Shown: in pieces, positions 51,614 to 60,861 of the stretch
How the letters are laid out: each line of letters begins with the position of its first letter
Numbering within the stretch: the stretch's first letter is position 1
Assembly: GCF_900187565.1 (NCBI RefSeq)
Contig: NZ_FYED01000004.1
Coordinates: 248,001 to 312,000 of the forward strand
DNA length: 64,000 nucleotides
From: Pseudomonas sp. Irchel 3A7
GTDB taxonomy: Bacteria; Pseudomonadota; Gammaproteobacteria; Pseudomonadales; Pseudomonadaceae
Reading direction: 5' to 3'
Notes under the pieces: model-generated
Databases searched by the model: none
What the model was told of the DNA's origin: nothing
What the model saw: the letters and a program-made list of their open reading frames with translations, nothing else
Position numbers and translations under genes: made by a program

Positions 51614-53296
51614 ATGCGTGCGCAATCCGGCATGTTGAAAGGCCTTAATCCGAATGTGACAGTGGCTTCCATATTAGCAGTGATCATTTTCGTTCTATTT
51701 TGTGCATTTAAAGATGAGCAGGCAGCCAAGGCCTTTGAGATGGCTTCGGTGTTTATTCTGCATAACTTCAAGTGGTATTACATCGCACTGATCAGTGGTG
51801 TACTTGGCCTGTTGCTTTATATCTCCATCAGCCGTTTCGGCACGCTCAAACTGGGTCGCGAACATGATCGGCCCGAGTTCAGCTTCGCCTCATGGATTGC
51901 GATGCTGTTCAGTGCGGGTATGGGCATCGGCCTGATTTTCTGGTCCGTCGCCGAACCGATGCTGCACTATGCGGACAACCCGTTTTCCAAGGGCTTGACC
52001 GATGAATCGGCGACCCTGGCCATGCGTATCACGCTGTTCCACTGGGGCCTGCACCCTTGGGCCATTTTCTCGATGATCGGCCTTAGCCTGGCCTACTTTG
52101 CCTACCGTAAAGGCTTGCCGCTGGCGCTCCGTTCACTGCTTTACCCACTGATTGGCGATCGTATTTATGGATGGATCGGTCATGTCGTCGACATCATGGG
52201 CGTTGTCATTACCGCCTTTGGTGTTTCCCAGTCGCTTGGCCTGGGTGTTGTGCAGATCAATACCGGATTGCACCAAGTGTTTGGTATTCCGGTCAGTGTC
52301 GGATTGCAGTTATCCATCATCCTGTTTGTCAGTATTGTTGCCTGTATATCGCTATTGGCCGGCCTGTCAAAAGGCATGAAGCGTATTTCCACGCTTAATA
52401 TGTACTTGTCTTTCATATTGATGCTGGCGGTACTTGCCATTGGTCCAACCCGCTACATTCTGAACTTGATGTTTGAATCCACCGGCGACTATGTGCAGAA
52501 CATTGTCGGCCTGAGTTTCTGGATGGACGCGCAGAAGGACACCGAATGGCAAAACTGGTGGACGGCGTTCTACTGGCCATGGTGGATGACCTGGGGGCCT
52601 TTCGTCGGGTTGTTCATTGCGCGAATTTCCAAAGGCCGGACCATTCGGGAGCTGGTGGTCGGGGCGCTGCTGGTGCCGACGATGGTGACCATTCTGTGGA
52701 TGTCGGTGTTCGGTGGCGCGGCGCTGAAGAATGAGCAACAGGACAAACAGGCTTACCAGGCGTCCGTCGCGGCTCAAGTGGTCACTCAAGAACAACCGAA
52801 GTTCGAAGGCGGCACGGTACTGCTCGCCACCAAGAAAGAAACCACCGCGGCCATGTTCACCTTGCTGCAATCGCTCGATGGCCAGGCCATTGGCGCCGCG
52901 TTGTCGATCCTGGTCTGCGTGTTGCTCGGGGTGCACTTTGTCACCACGGCGGATGCCGGAACCCAAGTGTTGTGCACCCTGTGTGCGCTGGGCAGCACCA
53001 ATCCACCCAACTGGATCAGATTGCTCTGGTGCATTCTGGAAGGGGCCATTGCGGCGGGGTTGTTGCTGGCCGGCGGATTGAAAGCCATTCAGATGGCGAG
53101 CATCGCGGCGGGTCTGCCGATTGCCATGTTGCTGCTGGTGATGTCTTACACGTTGATTCATAGCTTGCGCAAGGAGATGCCGGCAGTTCCTGCGAGGACA
53201 CCGGCGGTGGGTGATTTGCCGGAACAGGTTGAGCGTCGTGACGTGGAACCGGTTGTGAACAAGGCGGGTTCGCTTGCTGCGGCGCAGGCTTATTGA
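51614..53296 (+). CDS. BCCT-family transporter (betaine/carnitine/choline)
   Basis: A 560-residue, 12-helix transporter. TM3 has AGMGIGLIFW (102-110), the sodium-linked BetP-type glycine motif. TM8 has the aromatic substrate box WPWWMTW (321-327), which binds trimethylammonium groups, followed by GPFVGLFIARISKGRTIRE. A long insert of about 60 charged residues lies near 375-430 between late helices. It should import a quaternary or methylated amine, fitting the Rieske operon just upstream. AGGGGAAAA before the ATG matches the site before the Rieske gene. It probably has its own promoter after the REPIN. Confidence 0.92.
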   Translation: MRAQSGMLKGLNPNVTVASILAVIIFVLFCAFKDEQAAKAFEMASVFILHNFKWYYIALISGVLGLLLYISISRFGTLKLGREHDRPEFSFASWIAMLFSAGMGIGLIFWSVAEPMLHYADNPFSKGLTDESATLAMRITLFHWGLHPWAIFSMIGLSLAYFAYRKGLPLALRSLLYPLIGDRIYGWIGHVVDIMGVVITAFGVSQSLGLGVVQINTGLHQVFGIPVSVGLQLSIILFVSIVACISLLAGLSKGMKRISTLNMYLSFILMLAVLAIGPTRYILNLMFESTGDYVQNIVGLSFWMDAQKDTEWQNWWTAFYWPWWMTWGPFVGLFIARISKGRTIRELVVGALLVPTMVTILWMSVFGGAALKNEQQDKQAYQASVAAQVVTQEQPKFEGGTVLLATKKETTAAMFTLLQSLDGQAIGAALSILVCVLLGVHFVTTADAGTQVLCTLCALGSTNPPNWIRLLWCILEGAIAAGLLLAGGLKAIQMASIAAGLPIAMLLLVMSYTLIHSLRKEMPAVPARTPAVGDLPEQVERRDVEPVVNKAGSLAAAQAY

Positions 53297-53320
53297 TCAA
53301 CAGCTGTAGCCATTTCACTT

Positions 53321-53820
53321 GTGGGAGCGAGCCTGCTCGCGAATGCAGTGTGTCATTGAGCATAAATGTTGACTGACACGCCGCATTCGCGAGCAGGCTC
53401 GCTCCCACAGTTTGATCTTCAGTGAACGCGAAACCTGCGACCGCCGAAGGTCCTTTGTGGGAGCGAGCCTGCTCGCGAAGAGGCCGGTACATTCAACATC
53501 CATATCGACTGACCGGACGCCTTCTCGAGCAGGCTCGCTCCCACAGTTTGATCTTCAGTGAACACGAAACCTGCGACCGCCGAAGGTCCTTTGTGGGAGC
53601 GAGCCTGCTCGCGAAGAGGCCGGTACATTCAACATAGAATCTCCTACAGTTTGATCTTCAGTGAACGCGAAACCTGCGACCGCCGAAGGTCCTTTGTGGG
53701 AGCGAGCCTGCTCGCGAAGAGGCCGGTACATTCAACATAGAATCTCCCACAGTTTGATCTTCAGTGAACGCGAAATCTGCGACCGCCGAAGATCCTTTGT
53801 GGGAGCGAGCAGGCTCCCAC
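53321..53820. repeat. REPIN array with tandem 103-base units
   Basis: A full class A REPIN (53321-53410) is followed by four copies of a unit starting TTTGATCTTCAGTGAAC at 53411, 53547, 53650 and 53753. The second and third units are 103 bases long and differ at two positions; the first is 136 bases because it keeps the second REP arm. The last ends in a shortened hairpin GTGGGAGCGAGCAGGCTCCCAC. From 53821 to 54002 I see only the leader of the DUF2790 gene. Confidence 0.88.
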
Positions 53821-54002
53821 ATTCGGACAGAGTGCATCGGCAAAAAATGCAGGTCCATTCCTCTCCATTTTGACAACAGTGTTTGTCCCGCCCAGCACTG
53901 TTTGGCATCGGGTCAAAGCCCTAGCATCGTCTCTACCGAATGAACCCATACCAAGGGTTCACAAGGCCCAAGCCAACAAACTTGAACGAGACGGTGACCC
54001 CC

Positions 54003-54275
54003 ATGAACATCTCAAAAATCGCAATTGTTCTCGCGCTCGCTTGCATAGGTGCGCAGGCCTTTGCCGAAGAAAGCCATGCCAAGCCGCAAGCCGGCAAGCC
54101 GGCGGTCGAGACCTATACCTACGGATCGAAACTGGACATCAATAAGGTCATCACCCTCAGCGATGTACCGAACGAATGCGGCCCGGTGCCGGCGCAAATG
54201 ACCTATGAAGACTCGCAAGGGCAACGCCATGTCCTGCAGTATCAAGTCATGGGCAGCGGGTGTTCTAACGGTTGA
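54003..54275 (+). CDS. DUF2790 small periplasmic protein (second copy)
   Basis: A 90-residue exported protein with a signal peptide (about 1-21, cleavage after FAE/AFA). The mature domain ETYTYGSKLDINKVITLSD, one Cys in NECGPVP and one near the end (GSGCSNG) match DUF2790 and the copy at 4861. A short Pro/Lys-rich segment precedes the domain. The function is unknown. It stands alone after a large repeat array and before a convergent LysR gene. Confidence 0.85.
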   Translation: MNISKIAIVLALACIGAQAFAEESHAKPQAGKPAVETYTYGSKLDINKVITLSDVPNECGPVPAQMTYEDSQGQRHVLQYQVMGSGCSNG

Positions 54276-54315
54276 GTGCTGTGCGGGCGGTGGAGGGTCG
54301 ACACTCCATCCGGAC

Positions 54316-55263
54316 TCAGACGTTTTTGGCGTTGAACGACGTGCGGGCAATTTTTTCATCGGCAGCCAACAACCCGGGAATGTAGTCCTTCAAGAACTCC
54401 ACCCAGGTTTTTATTTTTGCATCGACGAATTTTCGTGAAGGGTAGATGGCAAACAGATTCAACTCTTCAAAATGATACTCGGGCAGTACTCGCACCAGAG
54501 TGCCTGCCTTGAGCCCGGCAACGGCAGACGCCACCGGCTGGATGCCGATGCCCATGCCACGGGTGAGGGCGACGGTCATGGCATCGGCGGTGTTGACGTG
54601 AAACGGCGACTCCGGGGTGTTGACGGTCTCCACGCCTTCGGGTCCTTCAAAGACCCAGTGCTGGACCGGCATGACCGTGTGGACGATTCTCAGGCAATCG
54701 TGCGCACCCAGCGAGCCCGGCGTGTCGGGTGTTCCGCGTTTTTTCAGGTACGCCGGCGAGGCGCAGAGAATGCTGTAGGTGATCCCCAGCCGCTGAGCGA
54801 CAAATCCCGAGTCGGGCAGGTCCCGCGCCAGCACGATCGACATGTCATAGCCTTCCTCCAGCAAGTCGGGCAGCCGATTGGTCAAGGTCAGATCAAACAA
54901 CACTGACGGATGCGTCTCGCGGTATTTGGCGATGGCATCGATCACGTAGTGATTGCCGATGGCCGACATCGCGTGAATCTTCAAGCGGCCGACGGGGTTG
55001 ATCTGTGCCGTGCCCGCTTCCTCTTCCGCTTCGCGCACCTCTTGCAGAATCTTCTCGCAGCGCTGCAGATATCGCATGCCGGCCTCGGTCAATGCCAGGC
55101 GCCGGGTCGTGCGATTGATCAAGCGTGTCTGCAACCTGGCCTCCAGGCTCGACACGGCTTTGGACACGTTGGTCGTGGTGGTGTCCAACAGCTGGGCCGC
55201 TGCCGTGAAGCTGCCGCTCTGGGCGACCGCCATGAAAAAACGCATGGTCTGGAAAACATCCAT
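54316..55263 (-). CDS. LysR-family regulator
   Basis: A protein of about 315 residues with an N-terminal HTH (SFTAAAQLLDTTTTNVSKAVSSLEARLQ) and an effector domain starting near INPVGRLKIHAMSAIGNHYVI. It belongs to the CrgA-like LysR group. The start at 55263 has GAGG eight bases upstream. It lies just downstream of an aldo-keto reductase gene on the opposite order, 105 bases away on the same strand, and may regulate it. Confidence 0.9.
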   Translation of the reverse strand: MDVFQTMRFFMAVAQSGSFTAAAQLLDTTTTNVSKAVSSLEARLQTRLINRTTRRLALTEAGMRYLQRCEKILQEVREAEEEAGTAQINPVGRLKIHAMSAIGNHYVIDAIAKYRETHPSVLFDLTLTNRLPDLLEEGYDMSIVLARDLPDSGFVAQRLGITYSILCASPAYLKKRGTPDTPGSLGAHDCLRIVHTVMPVQHWVFEGPEGVETVNTPESPFHVNTADAMTVALTRGMGIGIQPVASAVAGLKAGTLVRVLPEYHFEELNLFAIYPSRKFVDAKIKTWVEFLKDYIPGLLAADEKIARTSFNAKNV

Positions 55264-55368
55264 CGGTGTCACCTCAGGGGGGAAGTCAAAAATTATAGGG
55301 GCTGGCCGGCACAACGATGGATCAGGCCAAAAAAGAGCGGCTGTGTGAAGAGCCGCTCCTGTGCCAGG

Positions 55369-56319
55369 TTACTTTTTCCGGGGAATGAACCCCGGGACAC
55401 CGGTTTCAACCACCGAGTTGAAGCGAACCCGGGTGGTGATGTCCTGGCGGATTTCATGCATGGCCCTGTGGGGCAGGGTCGAAATGTCGCGGTTTTCCTG
55501 AATGTGGCTCAGGGTGGCCGAGGTGGTCAGGAACGCCACGCCGCGTTGCACCGCCCAGGCCAGGGCCACTTGTGCCGGGGTCTTCTGCAAGCGCTGGGCG
55601 ATACCGGTGATCACCGGTTCTTCCAGCACGTTCGGCTCCATGCCATGGCCGAGGGGGGCAAAGGCCAGGACGATGATCCCGTGCTGTTGGCAAAACTCGA
55701 GCAGTTCCCATTCCGGCAGGTAAGGGTGGGATTCGACTTGCACCACGGCGGGTTTGATCCGCGCCACGGCCACGATCTCTTTCAGCGCCTCCAGGGTGAT
55801 GTCGGACAAACCGATGGACTTGCAGCGACCTTCATCCACCAGAGATTCAAGTGCCCGCCAGGTGTCGATCAGGGTCACGCCCGAGTCATAGAGGACATGG
55901 CCAAAAACATCTCGGGGATCCTGATCGTCACCGGCTTGAAAGGCGAATGGCGTGTGGATCAGATAGCAGTCGATGTAGTCCACCTGAAGCCGGCGGCAAC
56001 TGGCTTCAAAGGCCGGCACCACCCGCTCCGGACGATGGTTGGTGTTCCACAGTTTGGTGGTGATGAACAAGTCCTCGCGCCGCGCCTTGCCGGCGTCCAT
56101 GAAGGCCTGCAGGGCCACGCCAACCTGTTCTTCATTGCGATAACGCTCGGCGCAATCGAAATGCCGGAACCCGGCTTCCAGCGCGTGGGTGATCGCCTGG
56201 GTGGTGACGCTGAGGTCTTTGAACAGGGTGCCGAAACCCACGGCGGGCATCTTTCCTGCACCGTTGTTCAGGGCAAAGGCGGTATCTCGAAGGTCATCGT
56301 GAAAGGCTTCGTAGGACAT
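55369..56319 (-). CDS. Aldo/keto reductase
   Basis: A 316-residue NADPH-dependent reductase of the TIM-barrel AKR fold. The catalytic tetrad is visible: Asp and Tyr in HFDCAERYRNEEQVG, Lys in FITTKLWNTNH and His in CYLIHTPF. The signature LVDEGRCKSIGLSDI is present. It reduces aldehydes or ketones; the substrate is unknown. GGAG stands seven bases before the ATG. It is upstream of a LysR gene on the same strand. Confidence 0.92.
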   Translation of the reverse strand: MSYEAFHDDLRDTAFALNNGAGKMPAVGFGTLFKDLSVTTQAITHALEAGFRHFDCAERYRNEEQVGVALQAFMDAGKARREDLFITTKLWNTNHRPERVVPAFEASCRRLQVDYIDCYLIHTPFAFQAGDDQDPRDVFGHVLYDSGVTLIDTWRALESLVDEGRCKSIGLSDITLEALKEIVAVARIKPAVVQVESHPYLPEWELLEFCQQHGIIVLAFAPLGHGMEPNVLEEPVITGIAQRLQKTPAQVALAWAVQRGVAFLTTSATLSHIQENRDISTLPHRAMHEIRQDITTRVRFNSVVETGVPGFIPRKK

Positions 56320-56393
56320 GAATTGACTCCACTCTCAGGGGGCCACGACCGCAAGCGCGGACGTGGCCTTTCATAAATTGGTTTTTGATTAAC

Positions 56394-56517
56394 CTGTGGC
56401 GAGGGGATTCATCCCCGCTCGGCTGCGCAGCAGTCGTAAATCCAGACAACTCGATTTGCCTGAATGAATGCTGGGGCTGCTTCGCAGCCCAACGGGGATG
56501 AATCCCCTCGCCACAGG
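56394..56517. repeat. REPIN, class C (GTGGCGAGGGGATTCATCCCC)
   Basis: CTGTGGCGAGGGGATTCATCC on the left pairs with GGATGAATCCCCTCGCCACAG on the right, around an inner GGCTGCGCAGC and GGGCTGCTTCGCAGCCC pair. It separates the aldo-keto reductase from the efflux operon end. Confidence 0.87.
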
Positions 56518-56546
56518 TTTCTTGTTTGTCTGAACGTTTTTTGCGT

Positions 56547-58019
56547 TTATTGGTATGACGTGCTGCCTGTTTCACGGCTGGCAACGCGCTGCTCAAACAC
56601 ACCCGCGCAATTCCCGCCCAGCGCCACAAACAACTGCACCGTGTCCAGGTACTGCGCCGTTTTCGCCCGGATATGCCCCAGCAAGGCCTGCTCATAGGCA
56701 CGTTCCGCCTCCAGCACCTGGAGGATGCTGTTCTCGCCCTGGGCGTAGGCTTGCTGGTTCAAGCGAAAACTGGTTTCGGCGGCGCGCAACGCGTCGTCCT
56801 GCGCCCGGTATTGTTCGGCGTCATGGTTGATCGCCTGCAGCGTGTCGGCGACCTGGCCGAACGAGCTGATAACCGTTTGTTGGTAGCTGGCGAGCGTCGC
56901 GTTGTAACCCTCCACGGCGGCCTGGCGTTCAGCCTTGAGCGTGCCGCCATTGAAGATCGGCCCGGCAATCCCCGCCGCGAAGCCCCAGAGTGCCGCGCCG
57001 CCATTACCGGAAGCGGCCTGGGCCAGAGACGCGGACAACGTCACCTTCGGATAGAGATTGGCGGTCGCCACGCCCACGGCGGCGCTGGCGATATGCAACT
57101 CGGCCTCGGCTTGCTGCACGTCCGGCCGGGCGCGGGCCATCTCGGATGGCAAACTCACGGGCACACTGGCCGGCAGGGTGAAATCAGCCAGGTCGAACGG
57201 CGGAGGGATCCAGTCGGCAGGGCCTTTGCCGGTCAGAATCGACAGCGCATGACGTGCGGCATCACGCTGCTGGGCCAGGGGCGGCAACAGGGTGCGGTCC
57301 TGGGCCAGCCGCGTTTCGGCCAGCGACACATCGACCTGCGTGGTGCTGCCGTTGATATGCGCGGCGCGCACCAGTTCGAGGTTTTTGCTGTCATTGGCCA
57401 GCAGTTTTTCCACGGCCTGAATTTGCGCATTGGCCGACGCAACCAGCAAGGCCTGGCTGGTCACATCGCTGGTCAGCTTCAGGTACGCCGCGTCGTAACG
57501 ACGCTTTTGCAGATCGGCGAACGCTTGCTGCTGTTCGACCAACCGCTTGTTGCCACCGAACACATCCAGGTCGAAACCGACCCGTGGCCCGATCGCATAG
57601 AAGTTGTCGGTCGCTGGCGCCTTGGCGTTGTGCAGCCGTTGGCGACCGGCCGTTGCGCCGAAGTCGACCTGCGGATACAGCGCACCTTCTGCGGCGGCCA
57701 CGGAGGCGGAGGCCTGGCGAATGGTGGCATCGGCGGCGACTAACTCAAGGTTGCCGTCGATGGCACGGCGTACCACCTGGTCGAGCTTGGGCGAGCGCAA
57801 GGCCGACCACCAGTGGCCGCTGACTTTCCTGCCCGGTTCGATGCGCTGCCCGCCGTCCTGGCCAAGACGCTGCTCGGCCTGTTGGTCATAGTGCTGCGAC
57901 GGGCTATCGGCCGGGGTCTTGAAGTCAGGGCCGACGGTACAGGCGGACAGGAACACCAGTACCGAGAGTGCGCTGAGCTTCGCCGGGAATGGCGTTTGAA
58001 ACGGATGACTGGATATCAT
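56547..58019 (-). CDS. Outer membrane efflux lipoprotein (NodT/OprM family)
   Basis: A 490-residue outer-membrane channel. The signal peptide ends in the lipobox FLSAC. Two OEP repeats follow (LDQVVRRAIDGNLELVAADATIRQA and the second near NLYPKVTLSASLAQAA), giving a TolC-like tunnel, ending with ALGGNCAG. The ATG at 58019 has GGAG nine bases upstream. It is the last gene of an EmrA-EmrB-OprM-like operon and completes the path from inner membrane to outside. Confidence 0.92.
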   Translation of the reverse strand: MISSHPFQTPFPAKLSALSVLVFLSACTVGPDFKTPADSPSQHYDQQAEQRLGQDGGQRIEPGRKVSGHWWSALRSPKLDQVVRRAIDGNLELVAADATIRQASASVAAAEGALYPQVDFGATAGRQRLHNAKAPATDNFYAIGPRVGFDLDVFGGNKRLVEQQQAFADLQKRRYDAAYLKLTSDVTSQALLVASANAQIQAVEKLLANDSKNLELVRAAHINGSTTQVDVSLAETRLAQDRTLLPPLAQQRDAARHALSILTGKGPADWIPPPFDLADFTLPASVPVSLPSEMARARPDVQQAEAELHIASAAVGVATANLYPKVTLSASLAQAASGNGGAALWGFAAGIAGPIFNGGTLKAERQAAVEGYNATLASYQQTVISSFGQVADTLQAINHDAEQYRAQDDALRAAETSFRLNQQAYAQGENSILQVLEAERAYEQALLGHIRAKTAQYLDTVQLFVALGGNCAGVFEQRVASRETGSTSYQ

Positions 58020-58037
58020 TGGGCACACTCCACAAAA

Positions 58038-59522
58038 CTATTGGGTCGCAGCGGGTTTGCGAAGAAAGACAACCAGCGGGCTCACCACCAGCATCGCCAC
58101 CAGCAAAATCTTGAACTGGTCGACAACAGCGATGAACGCGGCCTGGTGGGTGATCAGGTGGTTCAGCCCTTCAAGTGCCGGTAAGGGCAGCGACGCCGTG
58201 CCGAAATGTGCAACGGCATGAAAGGGCGTCACATGGCTGGCCATCGCCAGGTGCATCGCCTGGGTGTTGTTGAAGAAGTAGATCTGCACAATCGCCACGC
58301 CCAGGGTGCTGCCATACACACGCAACAGGTTGAAAACACCGGTACCTTCCGGGCGCAGCGTGGGGGCGAGGGTGCTGAACGCCACCTTGGCCAGGGCCGC
58401 CATCGACATGCCGATGCCGACACCCTGGATCGCACCGGCCAGCGCGACCGGCGGCCAGTCCATCAGCGGTGAATAGCCGAGCATCAGCCAGTTGGCATAG
58501 ATCACCAGGGCGACGCCGATGGCCACGAACAGCCGGCGGTCGAAACGCTCGGGAAGTCGTCCTGTCAGCAGGAACGCTCCGACCAGTCCCGCGCCGCGCG
58601 GCAGGGTCAGGGCGCCGGTGGTGTCAGGCGGATAACCGAGAATTTCATCGAGCATCGGCGACGTCAGCGCCATGGTCGACAGCAGCACGAAACCGATGGC
58701 GAAAAAGATCAGCGTCGACAGCACGAAATTGCGATCAGTGAACAGGTGCTTGTTGAAGAAGTGCACCTTTCGGGTCAGCACATGCACGATGAACAGATAC
58801 AACCCAAGCCCACTGGCCAGTGCCTCGATCCAGATTTCGGGCGAGTCGAACCAGTCCATGCGTTCGCCTCGGTCGAGCAGCATTTGCAGGCTGATCATCG
58901 CCAGGGTGAAGCTGCCGAAGCCAAAGAAATCGAATGGCGGTGCTTTCTCGGCTTTTTTCTCGGCCAGCAGCAGCGCAATCACCATGAAGATGTACGCTGA
59001 CAACGGCAGGCTGATGTAGAAGATCGGCCGCCAGTCGAAATGCTCGGCGATCCAGCCACCGATGCTCGGGCCGGTAGCAATGCCCAGGAGCACGATCGCC
59101 GTCCAGGTTGCGCCAAATTTCATGCGCTTTTCAGGTGCCAGGGTCTCCAGGGCAATCCCCATCGAAAGCGGTGCCAACACACCACTGGCCAGGCCCTGGA
59201 TGATCCGTGCGCCGATGAATTCCAGCGGCGTCGTTGACGCCGTCCCGAGCAGCAGGCCGAGCACGAAAACCGCCAGCGCAACCTGATACAGCCGCTTCAC
59301 GCCAAAGCGCGCGGCGAGCCACTGGGCAATCGGCATCGTGATGGCGCTGGCCGCCAGGTACGCGGTGAAAATCCAGCCGGCCTGGTCGTCGGTCATCGAC
59401 AGACTGCCTTGAATCAACCTGAGCACCGCATTGGGCAACGGCAGGTTCGCCGATTGCATGTAGGTCGCCAGCAGCACGGCGAATCTCAGCGAGCCCGCGG
59501 CTCCATCAGTCTTGGCGTTCAT
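58038..59522 (-). CDS. DHA2-family MFS drug:proton antiporter (EmrB-like)
   Basis: A 494-residue, 14-helix MFS exporter. DDQAGWIFTAYLAASAITMPIAQWLAARFGVKR is the DHA2 N-terminal pattern, and motif C appears in GIATGPSIGGWIAE. It exports hydrophobic toxicants using the proton gradient and works with the HlyD-type adaptor whose stop overlaps its start by 4 bases and with the OprM-like channel 18 bases downstream. Confidence 0.92.
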   Translation of the reverse strand: MNAKTDGAAGSLRFAVLLATYMQSANLPLPNAVLRLIQGSLSMTDDQAGWIFTAYLAASAITMPIAQWLAARFGVKRLYQVALAVFVLGLLLGTASTTPLEFIGARIIQGLASGVLAPLSMGIALETLAPEKRMKFGATWTAIVLLGIATGPSIGGWIAEHFDWRPIFYISLPLSAYIFMVIALLLAEKKAEKAPPFDFFGFGSFTLAMISLQMLLDRGERMDWFDSPEIWIEALASGLGLYLFIVHVLTRKVHFFNKHLFTDRNFVLSTLIFFAIGFVLLSTMALTSPMLDEILGYPPDTTGALTLPRGAGLVGAFLLTGRLPERFDRRLFVAIGVALVIYANWLMLGYSPLMDWPPVALAGAIQGVGIGMSMAALAKVAFSTLAPTLRPEGTGVFNLLRVYGSTLGVAIVQIYFFNNTQAMHLAMASHVTPFHAVAHFGTASLPLPALEGLNHLITHQAAFIAVVDQFKILLVAMLVVSPLVVFLRKPAATQ

Positions 59523-60640
59523 CAGCCATTACCTGCGGTTAACAGCGATTTGAGCGGGCTCCACCAGGGCGTGCGGTGGCCGGTGTCGACTTTCACGGTG
59601 GCGCTGGTGCCGGAAAACAGCGGCAGGGCAGGGTCCGGTTCATCCAGTTCGAGACGCACCGGTACCCGCTGGACCACCTTGACCCAGTTGCCGGTGGCGT
59701 TTTCCGGCGGCAGCAGGGCGAAGTCCGAACCGGCGCCGGGGCTCATGCTGGTGACGTGGGCCTTGAACACGCGATCCGGGTAGGTATCGATGTTGATGGT
59801 CGCTTCCTGGCCCGGACGCATATGCGTAACCTGGGTTTCGCGGAAGTTGGCCTCGACCCAGACCTCGTGATCGGAAATCAGCGCAAAGGCTGGCGCGCCG
59901 TTGTTGAGGTAGTTGCCCACCTGCAGATCGTCGACCTTGGCCACGATGCCGTCGGCGGGTGCATAGACCGTGGCGTACGACAGGTAAAGCTGCGCCTCGT
60001 CCAGCTGCGCCTTGGCCTCACGCACTGTCGGGTGGCGGTCGGCTTCGATGCTCGGGTTGCCATTCAAAGCCACTACGGTGCTGGCGATCTGTTGTTCGAT
60101 AGACGCGATGCGCTGACGTGAAATCTTCAGGTCGGTTTCCGCGCGCTCGTAAATGGCCCGGGAAACGAACTCGGTCGCCACCAGTGCTTTCTTGCGGGCG
60201 AATTCCTTCTGGTCGAAGTCCGCCGACTCTTTGGCCGATTGCAACTCAGCCTGCTGCTGGCGGTAGCTGGCCTTGAGGCCATCGATGCGCAGCCGCGCGA
60301 CGCTCAACTGCGCCTGGGCACGGTCGATGGCGATCTGCAACGGTTTGGGGTCGATGCGAAACAGCACATCGCCCTTGTGCACCGGCTGATTGTCTTTGAC
60401 GGCGATTTCCACCACCTGCCCGGAAATCCGTGCATTGATCGAGGCCTTGGCCACCCGGGCGTAGGCGTTATCAGTGGTGACAAAGGGCTCGCCCGCCACG
60501 TATTTGGCATAGCTGATGACAGCGAACAGGGCAGGTACGCCCACCATCAGCCAGGGGCGCAGTGTTTCCTTGAGCGGTTTCTTGATCCGCTCTGGGTGCT
60601 CGAAGGTCTGGGTAGCCGGGATATCGAACTGCTGGGTCAT
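59522..60640 (-). CDS. HlyD/EmrA-type membrane fusion adaptor
   Basis: A 372-residue periplasmic adaptor with one N-terminal helix (LMVGVPALFAVISYAKYVAG, about 32-50). A biotinyl-lipoyl-like strand pair follows (ARISGQVVEIAVKDNQPVHKGDVLFRI), then a long coiled coil (about 95-210) and the second half-motif APADGIVAKVDDLQVGNYLN. It links the EmrB-like pump with the outer-membrane channel. GAGG precedes the ATG at 60640. It is the first gene of the operon and is divergent from a TetR regulator. Confidence 0.93.
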   Translation of the reverse strand: MTQQFDIPATQTFEHPERIKKPLKETLRPWLMVGVPALFAVISYAKYVAGEPFVTTDNAYARVAKASINARISGQVVEIAVKDNQPVHKGDVLFRIDPKPLQIAIDRAQAQLSVARLRIDGLKASYRQQQAELQSAKESADFDQKEFARKKALVATEFVSRAIYERAETDLKISRQRIASIEQQIASTVVALNGNPSIEADRHPTVREAKAQLDEAQLYLSYATVYAPADGIVAKVDDLQVGNYLNNGAPAFALISDHEVWVEANFRETQVTHMRPGQEATINIDTYPDRVFKAHVTSMSPGAGSDFALLPPENATGNWVKVVQRVPVRLELDEPDPALPLFSGTSATVKVDTGHRTPWWSPLKSLLTAGNG

Positions 60641-60788
60641 GAACACACCTCAAACCGAATAATTGCCGTGAGAAAGCAAACCCGCGTGCGGTGGGGAGGG
60701 TGGCTCCGCCGCACCTGTTTCGTCGCTGCAATACCCGGTTCGAGCTTCGCTACAACAAACGTGAAAGGCAGGAACTTCTGGTTCCTTA

Positions 60789-60861
60789 ATTTTGTGCGAT
60801 GATGTAAGAATATCCACGCGCCCACCTTCCCACAAGGATTTTGTACGACATGGCACAAAAT
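60789..60861. promoter_or_regulatory. Candidate TetR half-sites in the emr-tetR spacer
   Basis: ATTTTGTGC at 60789-60797 and its perfect complement GCACAAAAT at 60853-60861 lie 55 bases apart. A further ATTTTGT at 60838-60844 pairs with ACAAAAT (60855) over a 10-base gap spanning the TetR start codon. Binding here could repress both directions. Confidence 0.5.

Noticed and set aside
53321-53820. Regular repeats that could suggest a CRISPR array
   Set aside because: The repeats are 103 bases, contain REP hairpins and have no unique spacers between short direct repeats; no cas genes are nearby.
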